Below, in pieces: positions 22,788 to 32,651 of a stretch of DNA of 64,000 bases; positions within the stretch are counted from its first letter, which is position 1; each line of letters opens with the position of its first letter. Source of the stretch: Candidatus Symbiopectobacterium endolongispinus (GTDB lineage: Bacteria > Pseudomonadota > Gammaproteobacteria > Enterobacterales > Enterobacteriaceae); NCBI RefSeq assembly GCF_018777385.1, contig NZ_JAFJYB010000009.1, forward strand, positions 1 to 64,000. Reading direction: 5' to 3'. The notes under the pieces are model-generated. The model was given only the letters and a program-made list of their open reading frames with translations, was not told the DNA's origin and did not search any database. Made by a program: the position numbers and the translations under genes.

Positions 22788-23462
22788 ATGGAATTAATTA
22801 AAGAACTTGTTAATGCGCTTTGGCATCAAAATTTCGATATTATCGCTGACCACAAACTGGTTTGGACGCTCTATTTTATTCTGTTCATGATCCTGTTTTT
22901 GGAAAATGGTCTGTTACCCGCGGCCTTTCTGCCCGGAGACAGTCTGCTGGTGTTGGTCGGCGTGCTGGTTGCCAAAGGCACGATGAATTATGCATTCACT
23001 ATCGCATTGCTGACCACCGCCGCCAGCCTTGGCTGCTGGGTGAGCTATATTCAAGGGAAGTGGCTGGGGAATACCCGGGTAGTACAAGGCTGGCTCTCTC
23101 ATCTCCCCGCACACTATCACCAGCGTGCGCACCTGTTGTTCCATCGTCATGGATTGTCTGCGCTGCTGATTTGCCGATTTCTCGCCTTTGTCCGCACGTT
23201 GCTGCCTACCATTGCCGGACTTTCGGGGCTGGACAATACCCGCTTTCAGTTTTTCAACTGGATGAGCGGGCTGCTGTGGGTGTTGATTCTGGTTTCGCTT
23301 GGGTTCGCGATAGGCAAGACGCCGGTTTTCATGAAGTATGAAGACGAATTGATGTTTTGCCTGATGATGTTGCCACTGGTGTTATTGTTCGTCGGTCTGT
23401 TCGGTTCACTGTTAGTGTTGTGGCGTAAGAAACGCGCCTACAATGTAGAAAAAGGGAACTAA
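22788..23462 (+). CDS. yqjA: YqjA, DedA-family inner membrane protein
   Basis: 224 residues with about six hydrophobic segments. DedA hallmarks are present: [26 protein letters not shown] (re-entrant loop with GDS) and the conserved arginines in [30 protein letters not shown]. DedA proteins act in membrane homeostasis and lipid-carrier flipping. E. coli YqjA is needed at alkaline pH and for drug resistance, which fits its place near alx. Intact, and followed immediately by the mzrA remnant as in E. coli. Confidence 0.93.
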   Translation: MELIKELVNALWHQNFDIIADHKLVWTLYFILFMILFLENGLLPAAFLPGDSLLVLVGVLVAKGTMNYAFTIALLTTAASLGCWVSYIQGKWLGNTRVVQGWLSHLPAHYHQRAHLLFHRHGLSALLICRFLAFVRTLLPTIAGLSGLDNTRFQFFNWMSGLLWVLILVSLGFAIGKTPVFMKYEDELMFCLMMLPLVLLFVGLFGSLLVLWRKKRAYNVEKGN

Positions 23463-23463
23463 C

Positions 23464-23845
23464 GGGTTATTCGGTTGGCGTTATCTGAAAGCTATCTGGC
23501 GCATGATGATTCTGGTGATGCTGCCAATTATCCTGCTGACCCAGTCACCGAGCCGTCAACAGGATGAAACGCTGCTGCACATTTTTCCTCACCATCAGGG
23601 CGCACCGCTCCCTGATGGTTTTTACGTTTACCAGCGTCTTAATGAGCGTGGTATTGTCATCAAAAGCATTACCCCCTGCGCCAGACAGCCTGATCGTCAG
23701 ACTGGCGTCATCGGAGCAGACCTTTGCCGCGCGTGAAGCACTTCTGCCCTCGTTTCCGCAGGCAAAAATCATCACTCAGCAACCGCCTAAACCCGTTTCT
23801 TTCTGGCGACAAAAGCTGACGCAAAAGACCGCAACACTTGGATGA
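23464..23845 (+). pseudogene. mzrA: MzrA (YqjB), EnvZ/OmpR modulator, frameshifted
   Basis: MzrA is a small inner-membrane protein that stimulates EnvZ. A hydrophobic anchor (MMILVMLPIILLTQS) is followed by LPDGFYVYQRLNERGIVIKSITP, a clear family segment. A shift near 23675 (ATTACCCCCTGCGCC) changes frame; the continuation APDSLIVRLASSEQTFAAREALL is the rest of the protein, ending at 23845. No start codon precedes GLFGWRYLKAIW in the same frame, so the 5' end may also be damaged. The next gene starts 4 bases later. Confidence 0.85.
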
Positions 23846-23849
23846 TGAT

Positions 23850-24269
23850 ATGAAAAAAGTAACCGTTTTACGTGGAGTTATTACTGCAAGTCTGGCGTTC
23901 GCCGCCATCAGTGCCTATGCCGCTGACGCAAAAGTGCCGCCAGCAGGCACCTGTGCAGCCAAAGCCTATGATATCGAACAGCAGTTGGCACAGGCCCGTA
24001 AGCACCGTAACGCAGGCCAGATTCAAGGCCTGGAAACGGCGCTGCGCAATGTGTAAACGTACTGTCGGAATGATGACCTGCGCGTCAAACGCCAGCAAAA
24101 TCTGGCGGAGAAACAAGCCAAAGTCGCGGAGCGAAAAGCGGAATTACGTGAAAGTCAGCAATACGGCGCCGATGCGGACAAGATTCAAAAACGTCAGGAC
24201 AAACTCGCCGAAGACCAGAAAGAGTTGCATGCAGCCCGGCAGGAGATCGCCGCTGCCGGTGGGCAATAA
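23850..24269 (+). pseudogene. yqjC: YqjC periplasmic protein, nonsense codon
   Basis: A signal peptide (MKKVTVLRGVITASLAFAAISAYA) leads into a DUF1090 domain: GTCAAKAYDIEQQLAQARKHRN, then GLETALRNV. A TAA at 24054-24056 follows. The same frame continues with NDDLRVKRQQNLAEKQAKVAERKAEL and a charged helical tail to a stop at 24267-24269, where the family ends. A lysine codon mutated to TAA is the simplest explanation. About half of the protein would be lost. Confidence 0.85.
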
Positions 24270-24453
24270 CCCATCAGATTTCGCTTGTCTTGATCGCACC
24301 CAGCCCATGTTCACCGACCAGGGTTGGGCGTGTTCTATGGGATTACTCAGCGCTTACAGCAGCTTATCAGAATTACCTCGTCCCATTCCGCCATTCCAAT
24401 CGTAAAAGTTGAGCTATAGTTAATACTCCTTATTTATCGAAAAGGAGTTAATC

Positions 24454-24732
24454 ATGTCTAAAGATCAACAATCTGAACTGTTGCGCAACGAGTTGAAATC
24501 ACTTGCGGATACCTTGGAAGAAGTCTTGAACTCCTCAAGCGATAAATCCAAAGCGGAAAGTGCACTGAAGGACACTCGTTCACGATTGAGTGAAACCGGC
24601 GAACGTATCGTTAACCAGACCAAAGAAGCAGCGGATTACGCGGATGACTATGTTCTGCAGAACCCGTGGACCGGCGTGGGTATCGGTGCTGTGGTAGGGG
24701 TTGTGCTGGGCGTTCTGCTCGCACGCGGCTGA
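24454..24732 (+). CDS. yqjD: YqjD/ElaB-family (DUF883) ribosome-binding membrane protein
   Basis: 92 residues. An N-terminal amphipathic helical region (ELLRNELKSLADTLEEVLNSS) is followed by RSRLSETGERI and the C-terminal membrane segment NPWTGVGIGAVVGVVLGVLLARG, the DUF883 hallmark. Family members tether ribosomes to the inner membrane in stationary phase. AAAGGAG lies 6 bases before the ATG. The stop codon is followed after two bases by a remnant of yqjK, so yqjE is missing. Confidence 0.92.
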   Translation: MSKDQQSELLRNELKSLADTLEEVLNSSSDKSKAESALKDTRSRLSETGERIVNQTKEAADYADDYVLQNPWTGVGIGAVVGVVLGVLLARG

Positions 24733-24734
24733 TT

Positions 24735-24806
24735 CGCTGGGCCAGACGTGGCATTGGCTTGCTGGGAACGCTCAAGTTGCTGCGCAAAACGCTGTCGCCC
24801 CGCTAA
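24735..24806 (+). pseudogene. yqjK: 3' remnant of yqjK; yqjE and most of yqjK deleted
   Basis: The frame starting at 24735 reads RWARRGIGLLGTLKLLRKTLSPR and stops at 24804-24806. This matches the C-terminus of E. coli YqjK (RWARRGFGVW...). In E. coli yqjD is followed by yqjE and yqjK. Here the remnant begins two bases after the yqjD stop, so a deletion has removed all of yqjE and about three quarters of yqjK. Confidence 0.75.
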
Positions 24807-24995
24807 ACATATCGGACCGCACACACATATTCATATTTTCTGAAAAAAAACAGACAATTTAACTCGCTGGAATCCAAACCGTTTCCCCCATAGTATTTGC
24901 TCCATACCGGATGTGCAGATGATATCCCCAGAGATATCCTGCTGTAGCGCGGCATACAGACTTGTTGCCAGCCTCCTTTTCCTTGGAGACAAATG

Positions 24996-25388
24996 ATGAA
25001 AAATTTAGAAAATACAGCGCTGCTTATCGCTCGCATCTTTATGCCAATCCTGTTCATCGTGGCAGGTTACGGCAAACTGGGCGATGCCTATGCGGGAACC
25101 GCGCAATACATGCAGACCATGGGCGTTCCGACATTTCTGCTGCCACTGACCATTCTACTGGAACTGGGCGGCGGACTGGCGGTGCTGTTCGGTCTTCTGA
25201 CTCGCACCGTAGCCCTTTTCACAGCGGGATTCACACTGCTGACTGCCCTGCTGTTTCACACTAACTTTGCCGAAGGTGTAAACCAGTTGATGTTCCTGAA
25301 AAACCTGACCATCGCAGGCGGCTATCTGCTGGCTGTAACGGGCCCGGGCGCTTTCAGCATCGACCGTATTTTGAATAAAAAGTGGTAA
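24996..25388 (+). CDS. yqjF: YqjF, DoxX-family inner membrane protein
   Basis: 130 residues with four membrane helices. DoxX signatures: RIFMPILFIVAGYGKLGDAYAGTAQYMQTMGVP at the N-terminus, LELGGGLAVLFGLLTRTVAL in the middle, and HTNFAEGVNQLMFLKNLTIAGGYLLA near the end. The function in E. coli is poorly defined; DoxX proteins are linked to quinone or redox stress. An ATG at 24993 is also in frame; GGAGAC precedes both. Usually co-transcribed with yqjG, which is broken here. Confidence 0.92.
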   Translation: MKNLENTALLIARIFMPILFIVAGYGKLGDAYAGTAQYMQTMGVPTFLLPLTILLELGGGLAVLFGLLTRTVALFTAGFTLLTALLFHTNFAEGVNQLMFLKNLTIAGGYLLAVTGPGAFSIDRILNKKW

Positions 25389-25480
25389 CACCGTAGTTTG
25401 ATGCCAACACCAGGCATAACCTCTCGCACCAGCGGCGCAGTACTCTGCACCCTGGTTTTTACATTGATGATGGAGGACCC

Positions 25481-26476
25481 ATGGGACAACTAATCGATGG
25501 CGTATGGCACGATACCTGGTATGACACCAGTAAGACAGGCGGTCACTTCAAACGTACCACTGCACAGTTTCGCCACTGGATAACCCCGGATGGCACACCG
25601 GGCGTCACGGGCGAAGGAGGCTTCGAGGCCCAAGCCAATCGCTACCACCTCTATGTTTCGCTCGCCTGCCCCTGGGCGCACCGCACCTTGATCATGCGCC
25701 AGCTAAAAGGGTTGCAGGAACACATCGGTGTGTCCGTAGTGCATCCCTTGATGCTGGATCATGGCTGGACTTTTGGCATCGATTTTCCTGACACCACCGG
25801 TGACTCGCTCTATCAGCACGAATTTCTCTATCAACTCTACCTGCATGCCAACGCCGATTACAGCGGACGCGTTACCGTTCCGGTATTGTGGGACAAAACA
25901 CGCCATACCATCGTCAGTAATGAATCCGCCGATATTATCCGCATGTTCAATTCGGCGTTTGATGACATTGGTGCAACGCCCGGCGATTACTACCAGGAGC
26001 GCTGCGCACACAGATTGATGCGTTAAACGAGTGGATTTACCCCACCATCAATAACGGCGTGTACAAGGCGGGGTTTGCTACCTCGCAGGACGCCTATGAT
26101 GAAGCGGTCAATGGCGTATTCGAGGCATTGGATTCGCTGGAAGTCCGTCTGGCGCAGCAGCGTTATCTGACAGGCAACGCATTGACTGAAGCGGATATTC
26201 GTCTGTGGACCACGTTACTGCGTTTTCGATCCATTTTATTATACCCATTTCAAGTGTGACAAGCGTCGGCTGGCAGACTACCCGAATCTGTTCGGTTTCC
26301 TGCGTGATATTTACCAAATCCCTGGCATTGCAGATACCGTCAACATCCCGCATATCCGTCATCATTACTAACGCAGCCACGGTACGATCAATCCGCACGG
26401 CATTATCTCCATCGGGCCAGAAAACGACCTGAGCGCACCGCACGGGCGCGACAGGTTTAATCAGCGGACGGATTAA
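25481..26476 (+). pseudogene. yqjG: Glutathionyl-hydroquinone reductase, frameshifts and nonsense
   Basis: YqjG is a xi-class glutathione transferase that reduces glutathionyl-hydroquinones. The first 175 residues are intact and include the catalytic cysteine in SLACPWAHRTLIMRQLKG. A shift near 26005 (TACCAGGAGCGCTGCG) breaks the frame; the next frame gives LNEWIYPTINNGVYKAGFA and LTEADIRLWTTLLRF. A further shift near 26225-26235 leads to HFKCDKRRLADYPNLFGFLRDIYQ. An in-frame TAA at 26369-26371 interrupts HHY-stop-RSHGTINPHGIISIGP before the old end at 26474-26476. Confidence 0.9.
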
Positions 26477-26504
26477 TCAGCAAACGACAGGTGCAAGCAT
26501 CACA

Positions 26505-27401
26505 TCACGCCTGGTTCAGCACTTTGGGCAATTCGCGCAAGAACCAGGATTTTGCTTCGCCCATGCTGTCACGACGCCATGCCATGATGATCTGGCTCTC
26601 CATCGAATATTCTGGGCTGACAACCCGCAAGCGCCCTTCAGCAATATCCTGGGCGACCATGGGGTAAGGCATAGTGGCAACGCCCAATCCTGCCAACAGC
26701 GCGCGACGTTTATCATCAATAGAACTCACCGTTAAACGCTGCTTCTTATCCAACAGTTGCACGGTCAATACCGGGCGTTCGCGCGCGGTATCCGCCACGG
26801 CAATCCCGCGATATTTAATGCGTGTCACATCCGACAGCGGCTCAGGCTCCTGATGAATAGGGTGATCCGGGCTGGCGACGTAAACGTTGTTCATGGTGTA
26901 CAGCTTGCGCGTATTCACTTCGGAAGAGGCGCGAAAGTGCATATCAGGGGTAATCACGATATCGGCCCGCCCCTGCTCTAAACGCTCCCAGGCATCGGCC
27001 AGCACCTCGGTCAGCAATGACACCTGGGTATTGGCTTTCAGAGCCAGCTTATCCAGCAGAGGAAACAGTTTCTCAGTAGGGATCAGCGCTTCAACAACGA
27101 TAGTGATATGGGTTTCCCAGCCGCGCGCCAGCGCTTCCGCATCGGTGGTCAGTTTATCGGCGGCTTCGAGCAGAATTCTTCCCCGCTCGAGTAACATACG
27201 CCCCACATTGGTAAATTTAGTGCGGTGACCTGAGCGATCAAAAAGCACGACGTCGAGCTCTTCTTCCAGCTTCTGCATAGTGTAGCTCAGCGCCGACGAC
27301 ACGCGCCCCAGCTCATCAGCCGCCGCCGCAAAGCTGCCACGGCGATCGATGGCATCCATCACTCGCAGCGCTTCCAGCGTTAATGCCCGTTCTTTTGCCA
27401 T
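26505..27401 (-). CDS. yhaJ: YhaJ, LysR-family regulator
   Basis: 298 residues. The winged HTH is full length (ALTLEALRVMDAIDRRGSFAAAADELGRVSSALSYTMQKLEEELDVVLFDRSGHRTKFT). The effector domain starts near residue 95 (HITIVVEALIPTEKLFPLLD) and keeps the usual LLAGLGVATMPYPMVAQDI segment. E. coli YhaJ activates yqjF, its own gene and, in pathogens, type III secretion, and responds to nitroaromatic/quinone compounds. Divergent from yhaK across a 108-base gap. Intact, although its likely partners yqjG and yhaK are broken. Confidence 0.92.
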   Translation of the reverse strand: MAKERALTLEALRVMDAIDRRGSFAAAADELGRVSSALSYTMQKLEEELDVVLFDRSGHRTKFTNVGRMLLERGRILLEAADKLTTDAEALARGWETHITIVVEALIPTEKLFPLLDKLALKANTQVSLLTEVLADAWERLEQGRADIVITPDMHFRASSEVNTRKLYTMNNVYVASPDHPIHQEPEPLSDVTRIKYRGIAVADTARERPVLTVQLLDKKQRLTVSSIDDKRRALLAGLGVATMPYPMVAQDIAEGRLRVVSPEYSMESQIIMAWRRDSMGEAKSWFLRELPKVLNQA

Positions 27402-27509
27402 TTATTCACTCATTCAGGAATTTTGAATATACCCACCAGATTAACTAGCTAACAATCCAACGTCCACACAATTACTATTTGTTTAGTGTAATTTTTGAGG
27501 TGCAGAACC

Positions 27510-28210
27510 ATGATCATATGCAGAACAGCGGAACAGTGCGGTCAAGCTGACTACGGCTGGCCGCAAGCGCGCTACACCTTCTCCTTCGGCCATTATTTCG
27601 ATCCCGAGCTGCTACTTTGCCTCACTGCGCGTGTTGAACCAGGAAGTGCTCAAGCCAGGCTCTGCGTTTCAGCCACGTACCTACCCGCAGGTCGATATTT
27701 TAAATATTCTGCCTGCAAGGTGAAGCTGAATATCGCGACAGCAACGGGGGTCATATCCGCGCAAAAGCGGGCGACGTTCTGTTATTGGCCGCGCAGCCTG
27801 CGGTAAGCTACAGCGAGCACAGCATCAGCGATACAACGCCGCTGACACGTTTGCAACTGTGGTTCAATGCCTGCCCGTCACGGGAAAACAGCGCACTGCA
27901 ACGGCTTGCGCTGTGCGATGCTAAAGTCAAACTGCTCGCCTAACCGGAAGGTGAAAATGGCAGCCTGCAACTTCGCCAGCAGGTTTGGGTACACCATTTG
28001 CAATTGGACGAAGGCGAACAACACACGTTTACGCTCAACGGCAACCGCGCCTATTTTCAGGTGGTTCACGGTGCGATGGAAGCCATGACGCCGCAAGAGA
28101 ACGCAACGATGTTACAGTGTGGAGACGGTGCTTTCATTCAGCAGGAAAAACAGCTGACTATCCGCGCCAAAGCCACGCTGCGCGCGCTGCTTATCGATCT
28201 GGTTGCCTGA
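27510..28210 (+). pseudogene. yhaK: YhaK pirin-like protein, frameshifted
   Basis: Starts MIICRTAEQCGQADYGWPQARYTFSFGHYFDP, matching YhaK closely. A shift near 27605 follows; fragments of the bicupin then appear in three frames (PGSAFQPRTYPQVDILN-like near 27650, then LLAAQPAVSYSEHSISDTTPLTRLQLWFNACPS). TAA at 27942-27944 interrupts the last frame before PEGENGSLQLRQQVWVHHLQLDEG. The sequence ends with GDGAFIQQEKQLTIRAK and ALLIDLVA. At least three lesions. YhaK is a cytoplasmic redox-sensitive bicupin. Confidence 0.87.
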
Positions 28211-28307
28211 GGCACATTCGACCTACTGATGGATTATCACAGCGCGATCCGCGCCTTACATGGTAAGATGGACAACATGTTCATCATCATGCGGTAGGAT
28301 CAGGCCA

Positions 28308-28829
28308 ATGGATTCAAGCGACCAAGACAAACTCCTTGCCCAGGCGGAAAGTATTTGCCAACAGCGCAACGTGCGCCTTACGCCACAGCGACTCGAAGTG
28401 CTTCGGCTGATGGCCCAGCAACACGGCGCTATCAGTGCTTACGATCTGTTGGATCTGCTGCGCGTCTCAGAACCGCAAGCCAAACCCCCTACCGTATACC
28501 GCGCCCTGGATTTTCTGCTAGAGCAAGGGTTTATCCATCGAGTGGAATCGACCAACAGCTATGTCATGTGTCACCACATTGAAGAGCATAGCCATACTTC
28601 AGCGCTGTTTATTTGCGATCGCTGCGGGCAAGTTACGGAACGTCAGACGGAAGGCATTGAAGCCATTCTTCAGCAGTTGGCACAAAGCGCCAATTTCACG
28701 CTGCGTCACAGCGTGGTCGAGGCACATGGCCTGTGCGAAGCCTGTCAAGAAGTGGCTGATTGCCGTGAACATGGGCACTGTCATCACGACCATACGGTGC
28801 CCATCAAAAATTCGAAACCAGGTCGTTGA
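28308..28829 (+). CDS. zur: Zur, zinc uptake regulator (Fur family)
   Basis: 173 residues. The winged-helix DNA-binding domain includes RNVRLTPQRLEVLRLMAQQHGAISAYDLLDLL and KPPTVYRALDFLLEQGFIHRVES. The metal sites are complete: the structural zinc CxxC pairs (ICDRCGQ, GLCEAC), sensing residues in CHHIEEHSHTSALF, and a His-rich tail (REHGHCHHDH). Represses zinc importers when zinc is bound. AGGATCAGGCC precedes the ATG. Convergent with lexA. The E. coli neighbours dinF and yjbJ are absent between them. Confidence 0.95.
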   Translation: MDSSDQDKLLAQAESICQQRNVRLTPQRLEVLRLMAQQHGAISAYDLLDLLRVSEPQAKPPTVYRALDFLLEQGFIHRVESTNSYVMCHHIEEHSHTSALFICDRCGQVTERQTEGIEAILQQLAQSANFTLRHSVVEAHGLCEACQEVADCREHGHCHHDHTVPIKNSKPGR

Positions 28830-28895
28830 GCTGAGAGGGCATCACGTCACCGACAAGGCTTTCCCTGAAAGAAACGCCCTGTCGGCTAACGCGGT

Positions 28896-29507
28896 TTAGC
28901 TCCACTCACCGTTGCGGATAACACCGACGGCCAGCCCTTCAATAGTGAAACTCTGCTCACGCAAATCAACCACGATGGGAGAAAATGCCTCATTTTCCGC
29001 CAGAAGTTGTACGGTATTACCTTGACGCTTCAATCGCTTAACCGTCACTTCATCTTCAATGCGTGTCACAACGACCTGGCCGTTACGCACCTCTTGCGTT
29101 TTATGCACGGCAAGCAAATCACCGTCCAGTATCCCGATATCTTTCATCGACATACCGCTGACGCGCAGCAGAAAGTCTGCGTGCGGTTTGAACATGGACG
29201 GATCGACCTGATAGTGGCACTCGATGTGCTCTTGCGCCAGCAGCGGTTCACCCGCAGCAACACGACCAATCAGCGGCAGGCCCACATTTTCATCTTCCAT
29301 CAGCAGACGAATACCGCGCGATGCACCGGAGACAGTTTCAATCACGCCTTTACGCGCCAGCGCCTTCAAATGCTCTTCCGCCGCGTTGGGTGAGCGGAAA
29401 CCAAGTTGCTGGGCGATCTCGGCACGCGTTGGCGGCATGCCGGACTGCGCAATATGATCGCGAATCAGATCATAGACCTGCTGCTGTCTGGTTGTTAATG
29501 CTTTCAT
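28896..29507 (-). CDS. lexA: LexA, SOS repressor
   Basis: 203 residues, one more than in E. coli. The N-terminal winged HTH reads [31 protein letters not shown]. The self-cleavage site A85-G86 is in GRVAAGEP, and the catalytic dyad is Ser120 ([10 protein letters not shown]) and Lys157 (VTVKRLK). LexA represses the DNA-damage response until RecA* stimulates cleavage. Two SOS boxes lie just upstream, so autoregulation is preserved. Intact. Confidence 0.97.
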   Translation of the reverse strand: MKALTTRQQQVYDLIRDHIAQSGMPPTRAEIAQQLGFRSPNAAEEHLKALARKGVIETVSGASRGIRLLMEDENVGLPLIGRVAAGEPLLAQEHIECHYQVDPSMFKPHADFLLRVSGMSMKDIGILDGDLLAVHKTQEVRNGQVVVTRIEDEVTVKRLKRQGNTVQLLAENEAFSPIVVDLREQSFTIEGLAVGVIRNGEWS

Positions 29508-29515
29508 CCCGCTCC

Positions 29516-29552
29516 CTGGTTGTTTATACAGTTTATCTGTGAGTATATACAG
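29516..29552 (-). promoter_or_regulatory. Two LexA (SOS) boxes in the lexA promoter
   Basis: Box 1 at 29537-29552 reads, on the minus strand, CTGTATATACTCACAG, identical to the first E. coli lexA box as I recall it. Box 2 at 29516-29531 reads CTGTATAAACAACCAG and fits CTG-N10-CAG. They are 5 bases apart, matching the double operator of E. coli lexA. Confidence 0.93.
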
Positions 29553-29627
29553 GTCATCGCGGCTTGGGAATGACAGAGAGGCAAATACCCGTGTTTTTAT
29601 GCGCTTTGCCTCAAAATCATGCTGAAA

Positions 29628-29987
29628 TCACCCCAGCACGAGCGGCCAGAGAATACTCACCCAGACAACGGCGGCAAAGACCAAGGCCACAAACACGGCC
29701 GCCGAACCGATATCCTTGGCGCGCCCGGAGAGTTCATGGTGCTTCATCCCCACGCGATCGACAACGACCTCAATCGCGCTGTTGACTAACTCCATCAGCA
29801 CCACCACGCCAATCAGAAATAGCCGCTCCAGCAGTGACACGGAGAGCCAACACGCAACCAGCACCGCCACGACCAGCAGCATCAGTTCTTGCCGAAATGC
29901 GGCTTCGTGCTGCCATGCCTGTTTCAGCCCTTTGAGAGAGTACCCGGTTGCTTTGATAATCCGAGTTACCCCGGTAGCCTTATTCAT
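29628..29987 (-). CDS. dgkA: Diacylglycerol kinase
   Basis: 119 residues with three membrane helices. DgkA phosphorylates diacylglycerol released during osmoregulated glucan synthesis. Conserved residues: [21 protein letters not shown] at the N-terminus, and [37 protein letters not shown], which holds the catalytic Glu and the ENxAIE / DRxG elements (here [12 protein letters not shown]). Length is normal. Divergent from plsB across 128 bases, conserved in enterobacteria. Confidence 0.96.
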   Translation of the reverse strand: MNKATGVTRIIKATGYSLKGLKQAWQHEAAFRQELMLLVVAVLVACWLSVSLLERLFLIGVVVLMELVNSAIEVVVDRVGMKHHELSGRAKDIGSAAVFVALVFAAVVWVSILWPLVLG

Positions 29988-30115
29988 GTTTTTTCACCCG
30001 TTTATCAGAGATTTTTTGCAATTTTCCCGTAACACCGTTGTCTCACACCACAGATCTCCCGTGTACTTTCTGGTATCCTTGCGGCGCATTGCTACTCAAG
30101 AGGCTTCTGGTTGTT

Positions 30116-32581
30116 ATGTCCGGCTGGCGTAAAATTTACTATAAATTACTGAATTTACCACTTAAATTGTTAGTGAAAAGCAAGATAATTCCTAACGATC
30201 CCGTGGCGGAGTTAGGGCTAGATCCGTCTCGCCCCATCCTTTATGCGCTGCCTTATAACTCACAGGCGGATTTACTGACGCTGCGCGCAAAATGCCAAGC
30301 GTTAGAACTGCCCGATCCGCTGGAACCCACTGAAATTGACGGTGTATCACTGCCCAGCCACGTGTTTATTAACGATGGCCCGCGCGTGTTCCGCTATTAC
30401 ACGCCCAAGCAGGAATCCGTCAAACTGTTCCATGATTATCTGGAGCTGCACCGCAACAATCCCTATCTCGATGTACAGATGGTGCCCGTGTCTGTCATGT
30501 TTGGCCGCTCTCCGGGCCGAGAAGGACAGCACGGCGCGACGCCGCATCTGCGTCTGTTGAACGGCATTGAGAAATTCTTTGCGATGCTCTGGCTGGGACG
30601 CGACAGCTTTGTGCGCTTCTCCAGCATCGTGTCGCTGCGCCATATGGCAACCGAACACGGTACTGACAAAACCATAGCGCACAAACTGGCGCGTGTCGCC
30701 CGCATGCATTTTGCCCGTCAGCGTCTGGCCGCCGTTGGCCCACGTTTGCCGGTACGTCAGGAGTTATTCCATAAGCTGCTGGACTCTAAGGCCATCAAGA
30801 AAGCCGTTGAAGATGAGGCGCGCAGCAAGAAAATCTCCCATGAAAAAGCTCAGCAAAATGCCATCGCCCTGATGGAAGAGATTGCAGCAGACTTCTCTTA
30901 TGAGGCCGTGCGGCTTTCCGATCGCATTCTGAGCTGGACCTGGAACCGCCTGTATCAAGGCATCAACGTACATAATGCCGAGCGCGTACGCCAGTTGGCG
31001 CAGGATGGCCATGAACTGGTTTATGTGCCTTGCCACCGTAGTCACATGGACTACCTGCTGCTTTCCTATGTGCTGTATCATCAAGGTCTGGTTCCTCCCC
31101 ATATCGCAGCCGGTATCAACCTGAATTTCTGGCCAGCAGGCCCGATTTTCCGCCGTCTGGGTGCTTTCTTTATTCGCCGTACCTTCAAGGGCAACAAGCT
31201 CTACTCCACCATCTTCCGTGAATATCTCGGCGAGCTGTTCTCTCGCGGCTACTCCGTCGAGTACTTTATGGAAGGGGGGCGTTCGCGCACGGGTCGTTTG
31301 CTAGAGCCCAAGACCGGCACGCTGGCCATGACCATTCAGGCGATGCTGCGCGGCGGTACCCGCCCCATTACGCTGGTGCCGATTTATGTGGGTTATGAGC
31401 ATGTGATAGAAGTGGGCACCTATGCGAAAGAACTGCGCGGTGCCACCAAAGAGAAAGAAGGTTTCATGCAGATGGTGCGCGGGTTGCGCAAACTGCGCAA
31501 TCTGGGGCAAGGCTATGTGAATTTTGGCGAGCCGCTGTCGCTGACGCCTTACCTCAACTACCATGTACCGCAGTGGCGCGAAGCTATCGATCCGATTGAA
31601 GCGCAGCGTCCTACTTGGCTCACACCTACCGTGCAGGATATTGCCGATATCATCATGGTGCACATTAACAATGCCGCCGCCGCCAACGCCATGAACCTGT
31701 GCTCCACGGCTCTGCTGGCGTCACGTCAGCGCGCACTGACCCGTGAGCAAATGCATGAGCAACTGGACTGCTATTTGCAGTTGCTGCGCAACGTGCCTTA
31801 CAGCAAAGATGTCACTGCGCCGAAAAAGACTGCGCCAGAACTGCTGGAGCACGCGCTGGCAATGAACAAATTCGAGGTCGAGCAAGACAATATTGGCGAG
31901 ATCATCATCCTGCCGCGTGAACAGGCTGTGTTGATGACCTATTACCGCAATAACATCCAGCATTTGCTGGTACTGCCATCGATGATCGCCAGCATTGTCA
32001 TGCACCGAGGAAGGATCACGCCGGATGAGTTAACACGGCAGATGTCATTGATTTACCCGTTAATTCAAGCCGAACTGTTCTTGCATTACAGTAAAGAGGC
32101 ACTGCCTGCCGTCATTGAAACGTTGACCGCAGAACTGGTGCGTCAGGAACTTATTGTCATCAAGCAAGATGCGCTGGTGTTGAACCCGCTGCGAATTCGC
32201 ACACTCCAACTGTTGGCTGCCGGCGTGCGGGAGACCCTGCAACGCTACGCGATTACGCTGTCATTACTCGGTGCTAACCCGGAAATGAACCGCGGTACGC
32301 TAGAAAAAGAGAGCCGTAATATGGCGCAGCGCCTGTCCGTGCTGCATGGCATCAATGCGCCTGAGTTCTTTGATAAGGCCGTGTTCTCAACGCTGGTTGC
32401 CACACTGCGCCAAGAGGGTTACATCAGCGACAGCAGCAGCGTGGATAAGCGCAATACTTTGGAACTCTACCGCATTCTTAGCGATTTGATCACACAGGAA
32501 GTTCGGTTGACGATTGAAAGTGCCAGCACACCTGCCAGCGCAGAATCGGAAGATGAAAAGCAGAAAGTAGCGCAAGCGTAG
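30116..32581 (+). CDS. plsB: Glycerol-3-phosphate 1-O-acyltransferase
   Basis: 821 residues from ATG 30116 ([19 protein letters not shown]). Upstream in-frame ATGs encode no family sequence. PlsB makes lysophosphatidic acid at the inner membrane, the first step of phospholipid synthesis. Acyltransferase motif [16 protein letters not shown] (H-x4-D catalytic), motif [17 protein letters not shown], motif [16 protein letters not shown] and motif [15 protein letters not shown] are all present. No lesion in 2.4 kb, consistent with an essential gene, while many neighbours are broken. Confidence 0.97.
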   Translation: MSGWRKIYYKLLNLPLKLLVKSKIIPNDPVAELGLDPSRPILYALPYNSQADLLTLRAKCQALELPDPLEPTEIDGVSLPSHVFINDGPRVFRYYTPKQESVKLFHDYLELHRNNPYLDVQMVPVSVMFGRSPGREGQHGATPHLRLLNGIEKFFAMLWLGRDSFVRFSSIVSLRHMATEHGTDKTIAHKLARVARMHFARQRLAAVGPRLPVRQELFHKLLDSKAIKKAVEDEARSKKISHEKAQQNAIALMEEIAADFSYEAVRLSDRILSWTWNRLYQGINVHNAERVRQLAQDGHELVYVPCHRSHMDYLLLSYVLYHQGLVPPHIAAGINLNFWPAGPIFRRLGAFFIRRTFKGNKLYSTIFREYLGELFSRGYSVEYFMEGGRSRTGRLLEPKTGTLAMTIQAMLRGGTRPITLVPIYVGYEHVIEVGTYAKELRGATKEKEGFMQMVRGLRKLRNLGQGYVNFGEPLSLTPYLNYHVPQWREAIDPIEAQRPTWLTPTVQDIADIIMVHINNAAAANAMNLCSTALLASRQRALTREQMHEQLDCYLQLLRNVPYSKDVTAPKKTAPELLEHALAMNKFEVEQDNIGEIIILPREQAVLMTYYRNNIQHLLVLPSMIASIVMHRGRITPDELTRQMSLIYPLIQAELFLHYSKEALPAVIETLTAELVRQELIVIKQDALVLNPLRIRTLQLLAAGVRETLQRYAITLSLLGANPEMNRGTLEKESRNMAQRLSVLHGINAPEFFDKAVFSTLVATLRQEGYISDSSSVDKRNTLELYRILSDLITQEVRLTIESASTPASAESEDEKQKVAQA

Positions 32582-32616
32582 TGTTGCGCTACTGCGCGGT
32601 TTATTGCCGCTTTACT

Positions 32617-32645
32617 CCGGCATCACACGCCATGTGTGATGCCGG
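32617..32645. terminator. Convergent terminator between plsB and ubiA
   Basis: CCGGCATCACA and TGTGATGCCGG form a perfect 11-bp stem around a 7-base loop in the 70-base gap between the plsB and ubiA stop codons. No strong U-tract on either side. Confidence 0.7.
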
Positions 32646-32651
32646 GGACCA

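Noticed and set aside
24270-24453. Possible gene between yqjC and yqjD
   Set aside because: No frame with start, ribosome-binding site and family resemblance was found. The stretch seems to be ordinary intergenic DNA with the yqjD promoter.
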